NCBI GenBank assembly: GCA_964400285.1
Contig: CAYNTK010000001.1
Coordinates: forward strand, 62,001 to 126,000
Source of the DNA: FEN-1279 sp964400285
GTDB lineage: Bacteria; Bacteroidota; Ignavibacteria; Tepidaquicellales; Tepidaquicellaceae
Reading direction: 5' to 3'
DNA length: 64,000 nucleotides
The translations under genes and the position numbers were made by a program. Each line of letters starts with the position of its first letter. The stretch's first letter is position 1. The notes beneath the pieces were generated by a model. That model made no database searches. It was given only the letters and a program-made list of their open reading frames with translations, and had not been told where the DNA came from. Of the stretch, positions 43,959 through 53,018 are shown one piece after another.

Positions 43959-46478
43959 ATGGACAGTAATTTTTCACAGAGAGTTCAGGAAGTTATAAGG
44001 TTAAGTAGAGAAGAAGCTATAAGGCTTGGACATGATTATATTGGCACAGAACATTTATTGCTTGGTATAATCAGGGAAGGTGAAGGAGTAGCAGTAATCA
44101 TATTTAATAATCTTGGTGTAGACCCCTCAAAAATTAAAAAGACAATTGAAGAGACAGTTAAGCAAGCAGGAAGTACTTTAACAGTAGGAAATATACCATT
44201 AACAAAACAAGCAGAAAAAGTTCTAAAAATTACATATCTCGAAGCAAAATTATTTAAATCTGATGTGATTGGAACTGAGCATTTACTTCTTTCGATTTTA
44301 AGAGAAGATGATAATCTTGCTGCACAAATATTACATCAATTTAATATTAATTACGATATAGTTAAAACAGAGCTTGTAAATATTTTAACAGGAAAACAGA
44401 GCGCTTCAATAAGTCAATCAAAAACACAACAAGAGAAAAAAGGTGATAAATCTAAAACTCCTGTACTCGATAATTTTGGAAGAGATTTAACAAGACTTGC
44501 TGCTGAAGATAAACTCGACCCGATAGTTGGAAGAGAAAAAGAAATTGAAAGAGTTGCACAAGTATTAAGTAGAAGAAAAAAGAATAACCCTGTTTTAATT
44601 GGAGAACCGGGAGTAGGAAAAACTGCGATTGCAGAAGGTCTTGCAATTCGTATTGTTAATAAAAACGTATCGAGAGTTTTACATAATAAAAGAGTTGTAA
44701 CACTCGATTTAGCGGCTCTTGTTGCCGGGACTAAATACAGGGGACAGTTTGAAGAGAGAATGAAAGCAGTAATGAATGAACTCGAGAAATCAAAAGATGT
44801 GATTTTATTTATTGACGAACTACATACTATTGTTGGTGCAGGTGGTGCGAGTGGCTCTCTCGATGCTTCGAATATATTTAAGCCTGCATTGTCGAGAGGA
44901 GATTTGCAGTGTATTGGAGCTACGACTTTAAATGAATATAGACAATATATAGAAAAAGATGGTGCACTTGACAGAAGATTTCAGAAAATTATGGTTGACC
45001 CGACTACAGTAGAGGAAACTATACAAATTCTCCTCAATATAAAAAGTAAATATGAAGAACACCATCAGGTAAAATATACTGATAAAGCAATAGAAGAAGC
45101 AGTTAGATTAAGTGACAGATATATTACCGATAGGTTTTTGCCCGATAAAGCTATCGATGTTCTTGATGAAGCAGGTTCGAGAGTACATTTAGCACATATT
45201 ATCGTTCCTGAAGATATTGTAAAACTGGAAAATGATATAGAAAACGTCAGACTTGAAAAGATTAATGTTGTTAAAACTCAGAACTATGAAGAAGCAGCAA
45301 GGTTAAGAGATAAAGAGAAAAAATTACTTGCTGACCTTGAACAAGCTAAATTTAACTGGGACTTACAAGCACAAAGCACTTTCTTTGATGTTACTGAACA
45401 GGATGTTGCAGATGTTGTAGCTATGATGACGGGAATTCCTGTTAATAAGATTGCAGAAGCTGAATCTTCCAAACTTGTTAAGATGGAAGAGTATTTAAAA
45501 CAGAATATTATCGGGCAAGATGAAGCAATAATTAAGATTTCAAAATCCATTAGGCGGGCACGTGCTGGCTTAAAAGACCCAAACAGACCTATTGGTTCTT
45601 TTGTTTTTTTAGGACCTACAGGAGTTGGAAAGACAGAACTCGCAAAGCAACTTGCAAAATTTTTATTTGATTCGGAAGATGCTCTTATTAGAATTGATAT
45701 GAGTGAGTATATGGAGAAATTTAATGTTTCTCGCTTGGTCGGGGCTCCTCCGGGTTATGTTGGATATGAAGAAGGAGGGCAGCTAACAGAAAAAGTAAGG
45801 CGTAAACCTTACAGTGTTGTTTTACTTGATGAAGTTGAAAAAGCTCATCCCGATACATTTAATGTTCTTTTACAGGTTCTTGATGATGGTGCGTTGACCG
45901 ACAGCTTGGGAAGAAAAGTTGATTTTAAAAATACTATTTTGATAATGACTTCGAATATTGGAACTCGAGATATTAAACTCGATAAAATGCTCGGTTTTGG
46001 TGAAATCAAGGATTCTAATAAATACGATAAAATGAAAAGCACCATTGATGAAGCTGTTAGAAAAGTATTTTCTCCTGAATTTTTAAATAGAATAGATGAT
46101 TTCATCGTATTTCACCAATTAGAGAGAGATAGTATTTTAAAAATTGTGGATATTGCAATAGATAAATTAGTTGGTAGATTGAAACTGCAAAATATAAATT
46201 TAGATGTTTCAAAGTCATCGAAAGAATTCCTTGCAGATAAAGGATTTGACCAGAATTATGGTGCAAGACCTCTTAGGAGAGCTGTGCAGAAATATCTCGA
46301 AGATCCATTAAGCGAGGAAATTTTAAAAGGAACGTTTAAAGAAAACAGTAATATTATTGTAAAATTAAAAAAAGGAACAGAAGAATTATCTTTTTCAGAA
46401 TCTCATAAAGATAATTCAACCGAAAAAAAATCTTCGGACGAAAAAATTGAAGAACATAAAGAAAATAAAGAAATATAA
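43959..46478 (+). CDS. clpC: ClpC, AAA+ unfoldase of the Clp protease
   Basis: 839 residues, full length. Two Clp_N repeats (about 5-145, IGTEHLLLGIIREGEG and IGTEHLLLSILREDDN) precede AAA domain 1 with Walker A GEPGVGKT (215-222) and Walker B LFIDELHTIVGAG. A UVR motif in the coiled-coil middle region (NYEEAARLRDKEKKLLADLE, about 440) identifies the ClpC branch rather than ClpB or ClpA. AAA domain 2 has Walker A GPTGVGKT (552-559), the GGQLTEKVRRKPYSVVLLDE block, sensor and NYGARPLRRAVQKYLEDPLS. The tail is charged. It feeds substrates to ClpP, which is not in the window. fabH starts within its stop codon. Confidence 0.97.
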   Translation: MDSNFSQRVQEVIRLSREEAIRLGHDYIGTEHLLLGIIREGEGVAVIIFNNLGVDPSKIKKTIEETVKQAGSTLTVGNIPLTKQAEKVLKITYLEAKLFKSDVIGTEHLLLSILREDDNLAAQILHQFNINYDIVKTELVNILTGKQSASISQSKTQQEKKGDKSKTPVLDNFGRDLTRLAAEDKLDPIVGREKEIERVAQVLSRRKKNNPVLIGEPGVGKTAIAEGLAIRIVNKNVSRVLHNKRVVTLDLAALVAGTKYRGQFEERMKAVMNELEKSKDVILFIDELHTIVGAGGASGSLDASNIFKPALSRGDLQCIGATTLNEYRQYIEKDGALDRRFQKIMVDPTTVEETIQILLNIKSKYEEHHQVKYTDKAIEEAVRLSDRYITDRFLPDKAIDVLDEAGSRVHLAHIIVPEDIVKLENDIENVRLEKINVVKTQNYEEAARLRDKEKKLLADLEQAKFNWDLQAQSTFFDVTEQDVADVVAMMTGIPVNKIAEAESSKLVKMEEYLKQNIIGQDEAIIKISKSIRRARAGLKDPNRPIGSFVFLGPTGVGKTELAKQLAKFLFDSEDALIRIDMSEYMEKFNVSRLVGAPPGYVGYEEGGQLTEKVRRKPYSVVLLDEVEKAHPDTFNVLLQVLDDGALTDSLGRKVDFKNTILIMTSNIGTRDIKLDKMLGFGEIKDSNKYDKMKSTIDEAVRKVFSPEFLNRIDDFIVFHQLERDSILKIVDIAIDKLVGRLKLQNINLDVSKSSKEFLADKGFDQNYGARPLRRAVQKYLEDPLSEEILKGTFKENSNIIVKLKKGTEELSFSESHKDNSTEKKSSDEKIEEHKENKEI

Positions 46479-47482
46479 TGAGTAAACAAACAAAGTATAA
46501 TGCTTTTGTAAGTGCAGTAGGGCATTGGATGCCCGAAAGGGTAATTACGAACAAATATTTTGAAAGTTATCTCGATACTTCTGATGAATGGATTAAAGCA
46601 AGAACTGGAATTGCAGAAAGAAGATTCCTCGAAGATAACCAACCAACTTCTTATGCTGCGGTAAAAGCCATAGAAGTTGTTTTAAAAAATCGTGGTATTA
46701 CTCCAAATGAAATAGATTTAATAATCGTTGCTACAGTGACTCCTGATATGATATATCCTTCTACAGCATGTATTATTCAGGAAAAGATTGGAGCAAAAAA
46801 TTGCTGGGGCTATGATATACTTGCTGCCTGCTCAGGTTTTATTTTTGCTCTTGCTACAGGTTCACAATTTATAGAAACAGGAATGCATAAAAAAGTTCTC
46901 GTTGTTGGTGCAGAAAAGATGTCTGCTATAGTAAATATGCAGGATAGGAATACTTGTGTATTATTTGGTGATGGTGCAGCTGCTTTTTTGCTCGAGCCGA
47001 CTGAGGATAAATCTTATGGGATTCTTGATTCTATTTTGCATATCGATGGAAGTGGAGGAAAATTTTTATTTCAACCAGCTGGTGGTAGCTTAAATCCTAC
47101 TTCTCATGATACTGTAGATAAAGGTATGCAATTTGTTCATCAGGAAGGACAAGCAGTTTTTAAAGAAGCCGTGAAAGGGATGGCAGATGTATCTGTGGAA
47201 ATAATAGAGAGAAATAATCTAAAACCTGAAGATATTGCATTTTTAGTTCCACATCAAGCAAATATGAGAATTATTCAGGCAACAGCAGATAGAGCGAAAC
47301 TTAGTATGGATAAAGTTATGGTTAATATTCATAAATATGGTAATACTACATCTGCAACTATTCCGTCTTGTGTTTCCGAATATTGGCAGGAAGGGAAAAT
47401 AAAAAAAGGCGATAATATTGTTTTAACAAGTTTTGGTGCGGGATTTACTTGGGGTTCGATTCTATTGAAATGGGCAATTTAA
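46478..47482 (+). CDS. fabH: Beta-ketoacyl-ACP synthase III
   Basis: 334 residues. FabH condenses acetyl-CoA or a short branched acyl-CoA with malonyl-ACP to start fatty acid synthesis. The triad is complete: Cys118 in ILAACSGFIFALA, His259 in FLVPHQANMRII and Asn289 in YGNTTSATIPSC. DEWIKARTGIAERRF at the N-terminus is typical. The ATG overlaps the clpC stop by one base (TAATG), so translational coupling is likely. The link of a lipid gene to clpC is unusual but both are housekeeping. Branched-chain primers could come from the fused E1 pathway encoded later. Confidence 0.95.
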   Translation: MSKQTKYNAFVSAVGHWMPERVITNKYFESYLDTSDEWIKARTGIAERRFLEDNQPTSYAAVKAIEVVLKNRGITPNEIDLIIVATVTPDMIYPSTACIIQEKIGAKNCWGYDILAACSGFIFALATGSQFIETGMHKKVLVVGAEKMSAIVNMQDRNTCVLFGDGAAAFLLEPTEDKSYGILDSILHIDGSGGKFLFQPAGGSLNPTSHDTVDKGMQFVHQEGQAVFKEAVKGMADVSVEIIERNNLKPEDIAFLVPHQANMRIIQATADRAKLSMDKVMVNIHKYGNTTSATIPSCVSEYWQEGKIKKGDNIVLTSFGAGFTWGSILLKWAI

Positions 47483-47566
47483 ACTTATGTCTTTATTTTA
47501 AACATTGTATAATTTATGTGTTAGAATATTTATAGTAATAATATCAAGTTTTTGTTTTTAAATTAT

Positions 47567-47603
47567 AAGGTATTGTTGTTATGATAAAGGCAATACCTTT
47601 TTT
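47567..47603 (+). terminator. Terminator hairpin between fabH and ispE, close to the ispE start
   Basis: AAGGTATTG-15-base loop-CAATACCTT followed by TTTTTT, a perfect nine-base stem. It ends only 10 bases before the ispE ATG and 85 bases after fabH stops. Either it ends the clpC-fabH transcript while ispE is nearly leaderless, or it controls ispE by attenuation. Confidence 0.7.
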
Positions 47604-47613
47604 ATGAATATAT

Positions 47614-48474
47614 ATGAAATTAAAAGCTTACGCAAAAATAAATATTGGATTAAAAATTATTAATAAAAGGGATGATGGTTTCCATAATCTCGAGACCATT
47701 TTTTATCCAATTAAATTATTCGATGAAATTTTTATCAATATTTCTCGCTCCAATAGAAATACAAATTCAGTAATAATAAAAACCAATAATAGAGTAATTC
47801 CTACTGATAGAACTAATATTTGCTTTAAAGTAATAGAATCTTTTTTCAGAATTTTTTGTATTAAGGAATTTTATACCTTTAACATCGAAATAAAGAAAAA
47901 TATACCTATAGGGGGAGGGTTAGGAGGCGGGAGCTCCGATGCTGCTTCTATTTTAAAATATTTAATTAAATTTTTTGATATAGATATTATAGAAAAGAAA
48001 AATGAAATCCTGAATATTGCGTTATCTGTTGGCAGTGATGTTCCGTTTTTCTTAATCTTAAAGCCATGTTTTGCTCAAAGTAGAGGAGAAATAATTAATA
48101 AATTGGATAATTTTAGTCTTGAAAAATTTAATATTTTACTTGTAAATCCAAACCTTCACGTATCAACTAAATGGGCTTTCGAAAAACTTGGTTACGAAAT
48201 TGGAGAAATTCATCAATCCAATTTGAAAAATATTAAAACTTTTAATGAAAGCACAAAAGTTCATTTACAGAATGATTTTGAAAATATTGTCTTTGAAAAA
48301 TATCCTGAATTAAATAAAATTAAAAACGAATTAATAAAATTTGGTTCGGACTTTGCTTTGATGAGTGGCAGTGGTGCAACGATGTTTGGGTTATTTAAAA
48401 AGGATGATACTAATTCCTTGAAAAAAGCATACGAATATTTCAAAACAAAAAATTATTTCGTTTTTATCTCATAA
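47614..48474 (+). CDS. ispE: 4-(cytidine 5'-diphospho)-2-C-methyl-D-erythritol kinase
   Basis: 286 residues, GHMP kinase fold. IspE phosphorylates CDP-methylerythritol in the non-mevalonate isoprenoid pathway. Motifs: KLKAYAKINIGLKII with the catalytic Lys8, RDDGFHNLETIF, the glycine-rich ATP loop IPIGGGLGGGSSDAAS (98-112) and Asp142 in SVGSDVPFFL, plus LMSGSGATMFGLF near the C-terminus. All match the family. No Shine-Dalgarno is visible. The ATG lies just after a terminator-like hairpin. Confidence 0.95.
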   Translation: MKLKAYAKINIGLKIINKRDDGFHNLETIFYPIKLFDEIFINISRSNRNTNSVIIKTNNRVIPTDRTNICFKVIESFFRIFCIKEFYTFNIEIKKNIPIGGGLGGGSSDAASILKYLIKFFDIDIIEKKNEILNIALSVGSDVPFFLILKPCFAQSRGEIINKLDNFSLEKFNILLVNPNLHVSTKWAFEKLGYEIGEIHQSNLKNIKTFNESTKVHLQNDFENIVFEKYPELNKIKNELIKFGSDFALMSGSGATMFGLFKKDDTNSLKKAYEYFKTKNYFVFIS

Positions 48475-48520
48475 AATAATTTTACATTAATTTTTAATTC
48501 TTTAATTTTTTTGTGTTAAA

Positions 48521-49444
48521 TTAAAAATTAACACTTAAATTGAAATGAGGAACTATAACAGATTTTTGCAAATAATGTGAATATTTACTGTTAACATTAA
48601 AGCTTGTTTTTATGTCGTATTTTTTATTGTAACTTATAACGCTCCAAACACCATCTGCTGCACTTAAAACGTGATTTATAATTACAACAGTTATCATAAG
48701 TGAACCTTTATCATAATAATCATTAGCTTTCTGTCTGTCGCTCATATAGTCATCTACTTGTTGAAGTTTAAATGTTATATAATTATTTTTATTGATTTTA
48801 CCTAGAATTGCAGTTGACCAACCAACTATATATGATTGATATTTTCCAATTACTTCGTAATATTGTTGTTCCCCAGGTCTGGGGAGTGTATGAGAAAATC
48901 CATTTTGCGGGTCTTCTTCGCAGATGTTTATTTGTCTTCTTAAAATTTCTAGGTCTGGTTCCATCGGATTTATTTGACTTGATGAATGAAAACCCTGGTC
49001 TTTAAGCCACTGTCCGTATTTGCTCATACTCCAATGCTGATTGGCATAATTTTGAAACATTTCTGTTTGGTCATCACCTTTTTTCTGGAATACAGCATAG
49101 GCAATCCACAACCCAACTTCAGCCGCTAAAAATGAAGCACTCTTTATATATGATTTCGCATAAAATTGTCCTGCACCGGGTAATAATCCTGAAAAAAGAC
49201 CGCCTAAAAATGGAGATTTCTTGTTTGGATTTTCACGATTTTCTTGTGGTACAGAAATAATACTATCTTTTAACGAAAAACGATTTCCCTTATGAATAAT
49301 TCTATTCCCTAATTCAAGTTTTTTCTGGTAATTTATATCGATATTGGAATAATTACTAAAATCATAATTAAAATCCTTTGTCTGCGTATTGGATGAATTT
49401 GCTAAAAGAATGTTTAGCACTATTAAAACTAATATTTTTTTCAT
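48521..49444 (-). CDS. DUF5683-like membrane-associated protein (paralogue A)
   Basis: 307 residues. A signal peptide (KKILVLIVLNILLANSSNTQ) and then, around 85-120, the hydrophobic motif PFLGGLFSGLLPGAGQFYAK, followed by SYIKSASFLAAEVGLWIAYA. The LPGAGQFY motif with the following helix is typical of DUF5683-type proteins of Bacteroidota and Ignavibacteria. A second hydrophobic helix lies near the end (LMITVVIINHVLSAADGVWS). Function unknown; they are often encoded near envelope genes. A related protein with the same plan is encoded at 50191-50934, with truA between the two. Confidence 0.75.
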   Translation of the reverse strand: MKKILVLIVLNILLANSSNTQTKDFNYDFSNYSNIDINYQKKLELGNRIIHKGNRFSLKDSIISVPQENRENPNKKSPFLGGLFSGLLPGAGQFYAKSYIKSASFLAAEVGLWIAYAVFQKKGDDQTEMFQNYANQHWSMSKYGQWLKDQGFHSSSQINPMEPDLEILRRQINICEEDPQNGFSHTLPRPGEQQYYEVIGKYQSYIVGWSTAILGKINKNNYITFKLQQVDDYMSDRQKANDYYDKGSLMITVVIINHVLSAADGVWSVISYNKKYDIKTSFNVNSKYSHYLQKSVIVPHFNLSVNF

Positions 49445-49447
49445 TTT

Positions 49448-50182
49448 TTAATAATAAATTTTTTTTAAAAATAAAGCATTACCAGGTAAATAAGTAGTTT
49501 TAATTTTTTCTCCTTTATCAAAAGCATTTATAGTATCTTCGTAATTTAAACGTTTTCTTCCGATATCAATTATACAACCTATAATACCTCTGACCATTGA
49601 ATGTAAAAATCTATCGGAGATAATTTTAAAAATTAACTCATCTTGACTCTTATTTAATATGTAACTTATGTTAATTACATTGCAAAAAAAATTATGTTTA
49701 TCTGATGAATTCTTACATAATGACTTGAAACTTTTATAACCAATTAATCTTTTAATAAATTTGTCTATAAGTTTAAAATCTACATTATAAATTAATTTAT
49801 AAAAATATTTTCCTTCTATCGAGCGTTTTCTTAAAGAGATTTTGTAAATATACTCTCTCTTTATTGCTGAATATCTCGAATGAAAATTTAATGGTACTTT
49901 TGTAATTTTTTTTACGGTAATTGTATCAGGTAGAATAGAATTTAATGAATATAAAATTCTTTTAGTATCGATTTTAATTTCTGTTTTAAAATTTGCTACC
50001 TGATTATATGCGTTTACTTCTGCATCTGTTCTGCCAGCACCAATAATTTTGATTTTTTCTTTTAATATATTTGTTAAAGAACTTTCTAAATATTCCTGAA
50101 TCGTATTTTTTGTATTTTTTTGTTTTTGCCATCCATTAAAATCAACTCCATCATATTCTATAGTAATCTTGTAGTTATACAT
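49448..50182 (-). CDS. truA: tRNA pseudouridine synthase A
   Basis: 244 residues. TruA isomerises uridines 38-40 of the anticodon stem. The N-terminus YKITIEYDGVDFNGWQKQK and the catalytic motif GAGRTDAEVNAYNQVANF with Asp53 are diagnostic, as are LPDTITVKKITKVPLNFHSR and a C-terminal FLHSMVRGIIGCIIDIGR. The Gly and His that usually follow the catalytic Asp (GRTDAGVHA) are Glu and Asn here, so the motif is variant. It is packed between two DUF5683-like genes with gaps of three and eight bases, so a shared transcript is likely. Confidence 0.93.
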   Translation of the reverse strand: MYNYKITIEYDGVDFNGWQKQKNTKNTIQEYLESSLTNILKEKIKIIGAGRTDAEVNAYNQVANFKTEIKIDTKRILYSLNSILPDTITVKKITKVPLNFHSRYSAIKREYIYKISLRKRSIEGKYFYKLIYNVDFKLIDKFIKRLIGYKSFKSLCKNSSDKHNFFCNVINISYILNKSQDELIFKIISDRFLHSMVRGIIGCIIDIGRKRLNYEDTINAFDKGEKIKTTYLPGNALFLKKIYY

Positions 50183-50190
50183 ATTAAACC

Positions 50191-50934
50191 TTAAAATGAT
50201 TTTACAAAATTCAACTTTAAACCATCGTAAGGATTCTTATGAGTTCCAATAAATTCCGAATTGATTCTAATTCCAGATGAGGAATTATTTTTTTTATTCG
50301 TTAAAACCAATGCACTTATTGCACTTACAACTCTGTTAACAATTAATCCCGTTGCAAATACAATTCGAGTGTTATATGTTCTTTCGCTCTTTTTTCTTTG
50401 AAGGTCAAATGTATTTCTGTTCAATTCGCTATCCCAATTCCAAAAATGAGTGTTAACATCATATAACTTATCATATTGTCCTTTTGCTAATTTCTCGTTA
50501 TTATATTCAAAAATGTTATTAAAATTGCCAACATTAGCAAAGTAATCATCGTCTTTTCCGTTTTTATTTAATCCCGAATGTTCAGAAGCAAAAGTTCTTG
50601 AATCATCACGTAAATAATTCCCATAAAGATTTAATCCGATTATTCCAAGCCAACATGAGACTTCGGATGCGACAAAATATTTTCCAACATCCATTCTATC
50701 GGTATATAAATGCCCAGCTCCGGGAATAAGCAAAGAAAGAAATAGGGAAATAGCTGGATTCTTTTTATCTATTTTTAAAGATTGTTCGTTTAATGAATCT
50801 TTATAATTTTGTTTAATAATTTTTTCTGTTAATTCGAGCTTTTGATATGATATATCAAAAGCCTTAACCTGTGCAAAACTAAATTTGATTATTAATAGTA
50901 AAACAAAAACTATTAAAATTTTTTTATTTATCAT
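50191..50934 (-). CDS. DUF5683-like membrane-associated protein (paralogue B)
   Basis: 247 residues with signal peptide (KKILIVFVLLLIIKFSFAQ) and the motif PAISLFLSLLIPGAGHLYTD (about 60-78), followed by a helix (YFVASEVSCWLGIIGLNLYG) and a late hydrophobic helix (IVFATGLIVNRVVSAISALV). The plan is that of the gene at 48521: signal, Pro-Gly-Ala-Gly motif, soluble middle with NTRIVFATG..VNRVVSA, end strands. The sequences are only distantly alike. It lies between dsbD and truA. Confidence 0.75.
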   Translation of the reverse strand: MINKKILIVFVLLLIIKFSFAQVKAFDISYQKLELTEKIIKQNYKDSLNEQSLKIDKKNPAISLFLSLLIPGAGHLYTDRMDVGKYFVASEVSCWLGIIGLNLYGNYLRDDSRTFASEHSGLNKNGKDDDYFANVGNFNNIFEYNNEKLAKGQYDKLYDVNTHFWNWDSELNRNTFDLQRKKSERTYNTRIVFATGLIVNRVVSAISALVLTNKKNNSSSGIRINSEFIGTHKNPYDGLKLNFVKSF

Positions 50935-50941
50935 ATTTGTT

Positions 50942-52759
50942 TTATTTTTTTTCTAATGCAATTTTCATTTTTTTTATGAATTCATCAGGTTTAAGAAATC
51001 CAGTTACCCTTAATTCTTTAATTTCTTCACCTTTTGCATTCATAAATATAACAACAGGAAGCCCTTTAATGTTGTATTTTTCTGCAATTCCTTTGTTTTC
51101 TTTTGTTAAATCGATTTTTATATTATTAAATGATTTAGATAAATCAGCTACATCTTTATCAGTATAAGTATATTTATCAAGTTCTTTGCATTGTGCGCAC
51201 CAATCAGCATAGAAATCTATCATTACCGGAAGACCCTTGCTTTTAATCGAGTTTTCGATAGATTCGACAGAATTTAAGCTGTTCCATTGAACCTCTGCGG
51301 AATTACTTTCTGGTTTTAAAATCCATGAGCCATAAATAATAGCAATTATAGAAATTATATATTTTATTTTCATAAAAACCTGCGATGTGTGACCATTTTT
51401 ATCGAAAACTATAAGGTATATACCTGATAATATTATAAATAGCGGGAATAAGTATGAAAATATTGCTTTTGGAATTATTGGTTCGAGTGTATTTATTGCC
51501 ATACCAACTAATATAAAACCAAAAATAATTTTTACACCAATCATCCATTCACCTGAACGTGGTAATTTATTAATTGCACTCGAAAAGGCAGCAAGGAAAA
51601 TGTAAGGTAAACCAAGACCCATAGACAATACAAAGAAAAGTAAAAATCCCATAAAAGGATTACCAATTTTTCCAACATATACTAATAGACTTAAAACAAA
51701 AGGACCTATACATGGAGCGGCAATAAAACCAACTAAAAAACCCATAAGCAATGAACCAATAAATCCAGAACGATTTTTATTACCAGCAAGTGCAAGTTTT
51801 TGTGGAACTCTTATTTCCCATAGCCCAAACATACTTGTTGCCAATACTGCTAATACTAAAGCTACACCAATTATTACAAATGGATTTTGTAATGCAGTTC
51901 CTAATAAACTTCCAGTCAGAGCGGCAAATAAACCGAGTGCAGAATAAGTAATTGCCATTCCTAATGCATAAAAAATTCCCATCATAATACTCTGCATTTT
52001 ATTTCCGCTTGCTTGTGCTCCGAAGTAACTAATTGTTATTGGAATTAATGGATAAATACAGGGAGTTAAATTTAATGCTAAACCTCCTAAGAAAATAAAA
52101 ATCAAACCTAAAAATAATCCTCTTTCTTGAATAAAATCGGACACTTTTTCTTCATCTGGATTTTGCCCTTCGATTCTTGTATTTTCTGTTAATTTTTGAG
52201 TTTCTTCTTTTTTAATTTCTGATGGTTTCGAAAAGTCTATTTTTGCAAAAGTTTCTTTATTTGATAGTGCTTTTGAAAAATTTTCTTTACTTAACTTAAT
52301 TTTAATATTTATATCGACAGTTTTCGGTGGGTAACAGACAGCATTATCACAAGCTTGATAATTAAATTTTAAATTGATAGGATATTCACCATCTGCTAAA
52401 GATTTTGTTGGGATTAATTTTAATCCAATGTAATTTTCTCCTTCATAAACTCTAATTTTGCTTTCTGAAAATTCAAATTTCAATAATTTATCTGCTGGGA
52501 AAAAAACATTTAATAAGTCAAAATCTCCTTTATCAAAATCAATGGTTGTTTTTATTAATGTAGGGTCATCAACTTGATACGAATTTATATGATATTTTTC
52601 CTTTATGGTTAGTTTCAAAGCTATATTTACGGTATCTTTTTCAGAATAGACTTCCTTATCGGTATAAGATTTAATATTCAAATGCTCTGTTTCTTGAGAA
52701 AAAGCATTGGAAAAGTTAAGAATTAAAAAACTAATTAAGATAAAACAATATTTTTTCAT
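50942..52759 (-). CDS. dsbD: Thiol:disulfide interchange protein DsbD
   Basis: 605 residues: signal peptide, N-terminal immunoglobulin-like domain with Cys137 and Cys142 (YQACDNAVCYPP), an eight-helix membrane domain with Cys234 (LTPCIYPLIPI) and Cys350 (AAPCIGPFVLSLL), and a C-terminal thioredoxin domain with the pair Cys521-Cys524 (YADWCAQCKELDKY). All three redox pairs of DsbD are in place, so it can pass electrons from cytoplasmic thioredoxin to periplasmic proteins. The short gap to the paralogue B gene suggests an operon. Upstream lies a 21-base perfect dyad in the divergent region. Confidence 0.96.
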   Translation of the reverse strand: MKKYCFILISFLILNFSNAFSQETEHLNIKSYTDKEVYSEKDTVNIALKLTIKEKYHINSYQVDDPTLIKTTIDFDKGDFDLLNVFFPADKLLKFEFSESKIRVYEGENYIGLKLIPTKSLADGEYPINLKFNYQACDNAVCYPPKTVDINIKIKLSKENFSKALSNKETFAKIDFSKPSEIKKEETQKLTENTRIEGQNPDEEKVSDFIQERGLFLGLIFIFLGGLALNLTPCIYPLIPITISYFGAQASGNKMQSIMMGIFYALGMAITYSALGLFAALTGSLLGTALQNPFVIIGVALVLAVLATSMFGLWEIRVPQKLALAGNKNRSGFIGSLLMGFLVGFIAAPCIGPFVLSLLVYVGKIGNPFMGFLLFFVLSMGLGLPYIFLAAFSSAINKLPRSGEWMIGVKIIFGFILVGMAINTLEPIIPKAIFSYLFPLFIILSGIYLIVFDKNGHTSQVFMKIKYIISIIAIIYGSWILKPESNSAEVQWNSLNSVESIENSIKSKGLPVMIDFYADWCAQCKELDKYTYTDKDVADLSKSFNNIKIDLTKENKGIAEKYNIKGLPVVIFMNAKGEEIKELRVTGFLKPDEFIKKMKIALEKK

Positions 52760-52821
52760 TTTTATTGATTAATTTTCTTATATAATTTTTTAAATTATAA
52801 GAGATAAAATCTAAATGCAAT

Positions 52822-52842
52822 ATAAAAATCTTTGATTTTTAT
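52822..52842. promoter_or_regulatory. Perfect dyad in the dsbD divergent promoter region
   Basis: ATAAAAATC-TTT-GATTTTTAT, two nine-base arms with a three-base spacer, 63 bases from the dsbD start. On the minus strand it sits between a TTTG and a TATATTGC that could be the dsbD -33 and -7 boxes. Operator is possible, but AT-rich dyads also occur by chance. Confidence 0.35.
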
Positions 52843-52875
52843 CAAAATTGGGCATTTTTTGGGAAAAATCTAATG

Positions 52876-52907
52876 CTTGATTTTCTCTTGATTTTAAGTT
52901 ATTTTTG
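52876..52907 (+). promoter_or_regulatory. Bacteroidota-type promoter for the small protein gene
   Basis: CTTG at 52876-52879, a 20-base spacer and TATTTTTG at 52900-52907 (exact TAnnTTTG). It lies about 110 bases before the TTG start of the 84-residue gene. Confidence 0.5.
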
Positions 52908-53018
52908 TATATAAAAATAATGTTATTAATTTTAATGAGGATATTGTATTAATAATAATTTACTTATTCTTTTTATCAAATAAAATTATTATTATTAACT
53001 TATATAAGGAGATAAAAT

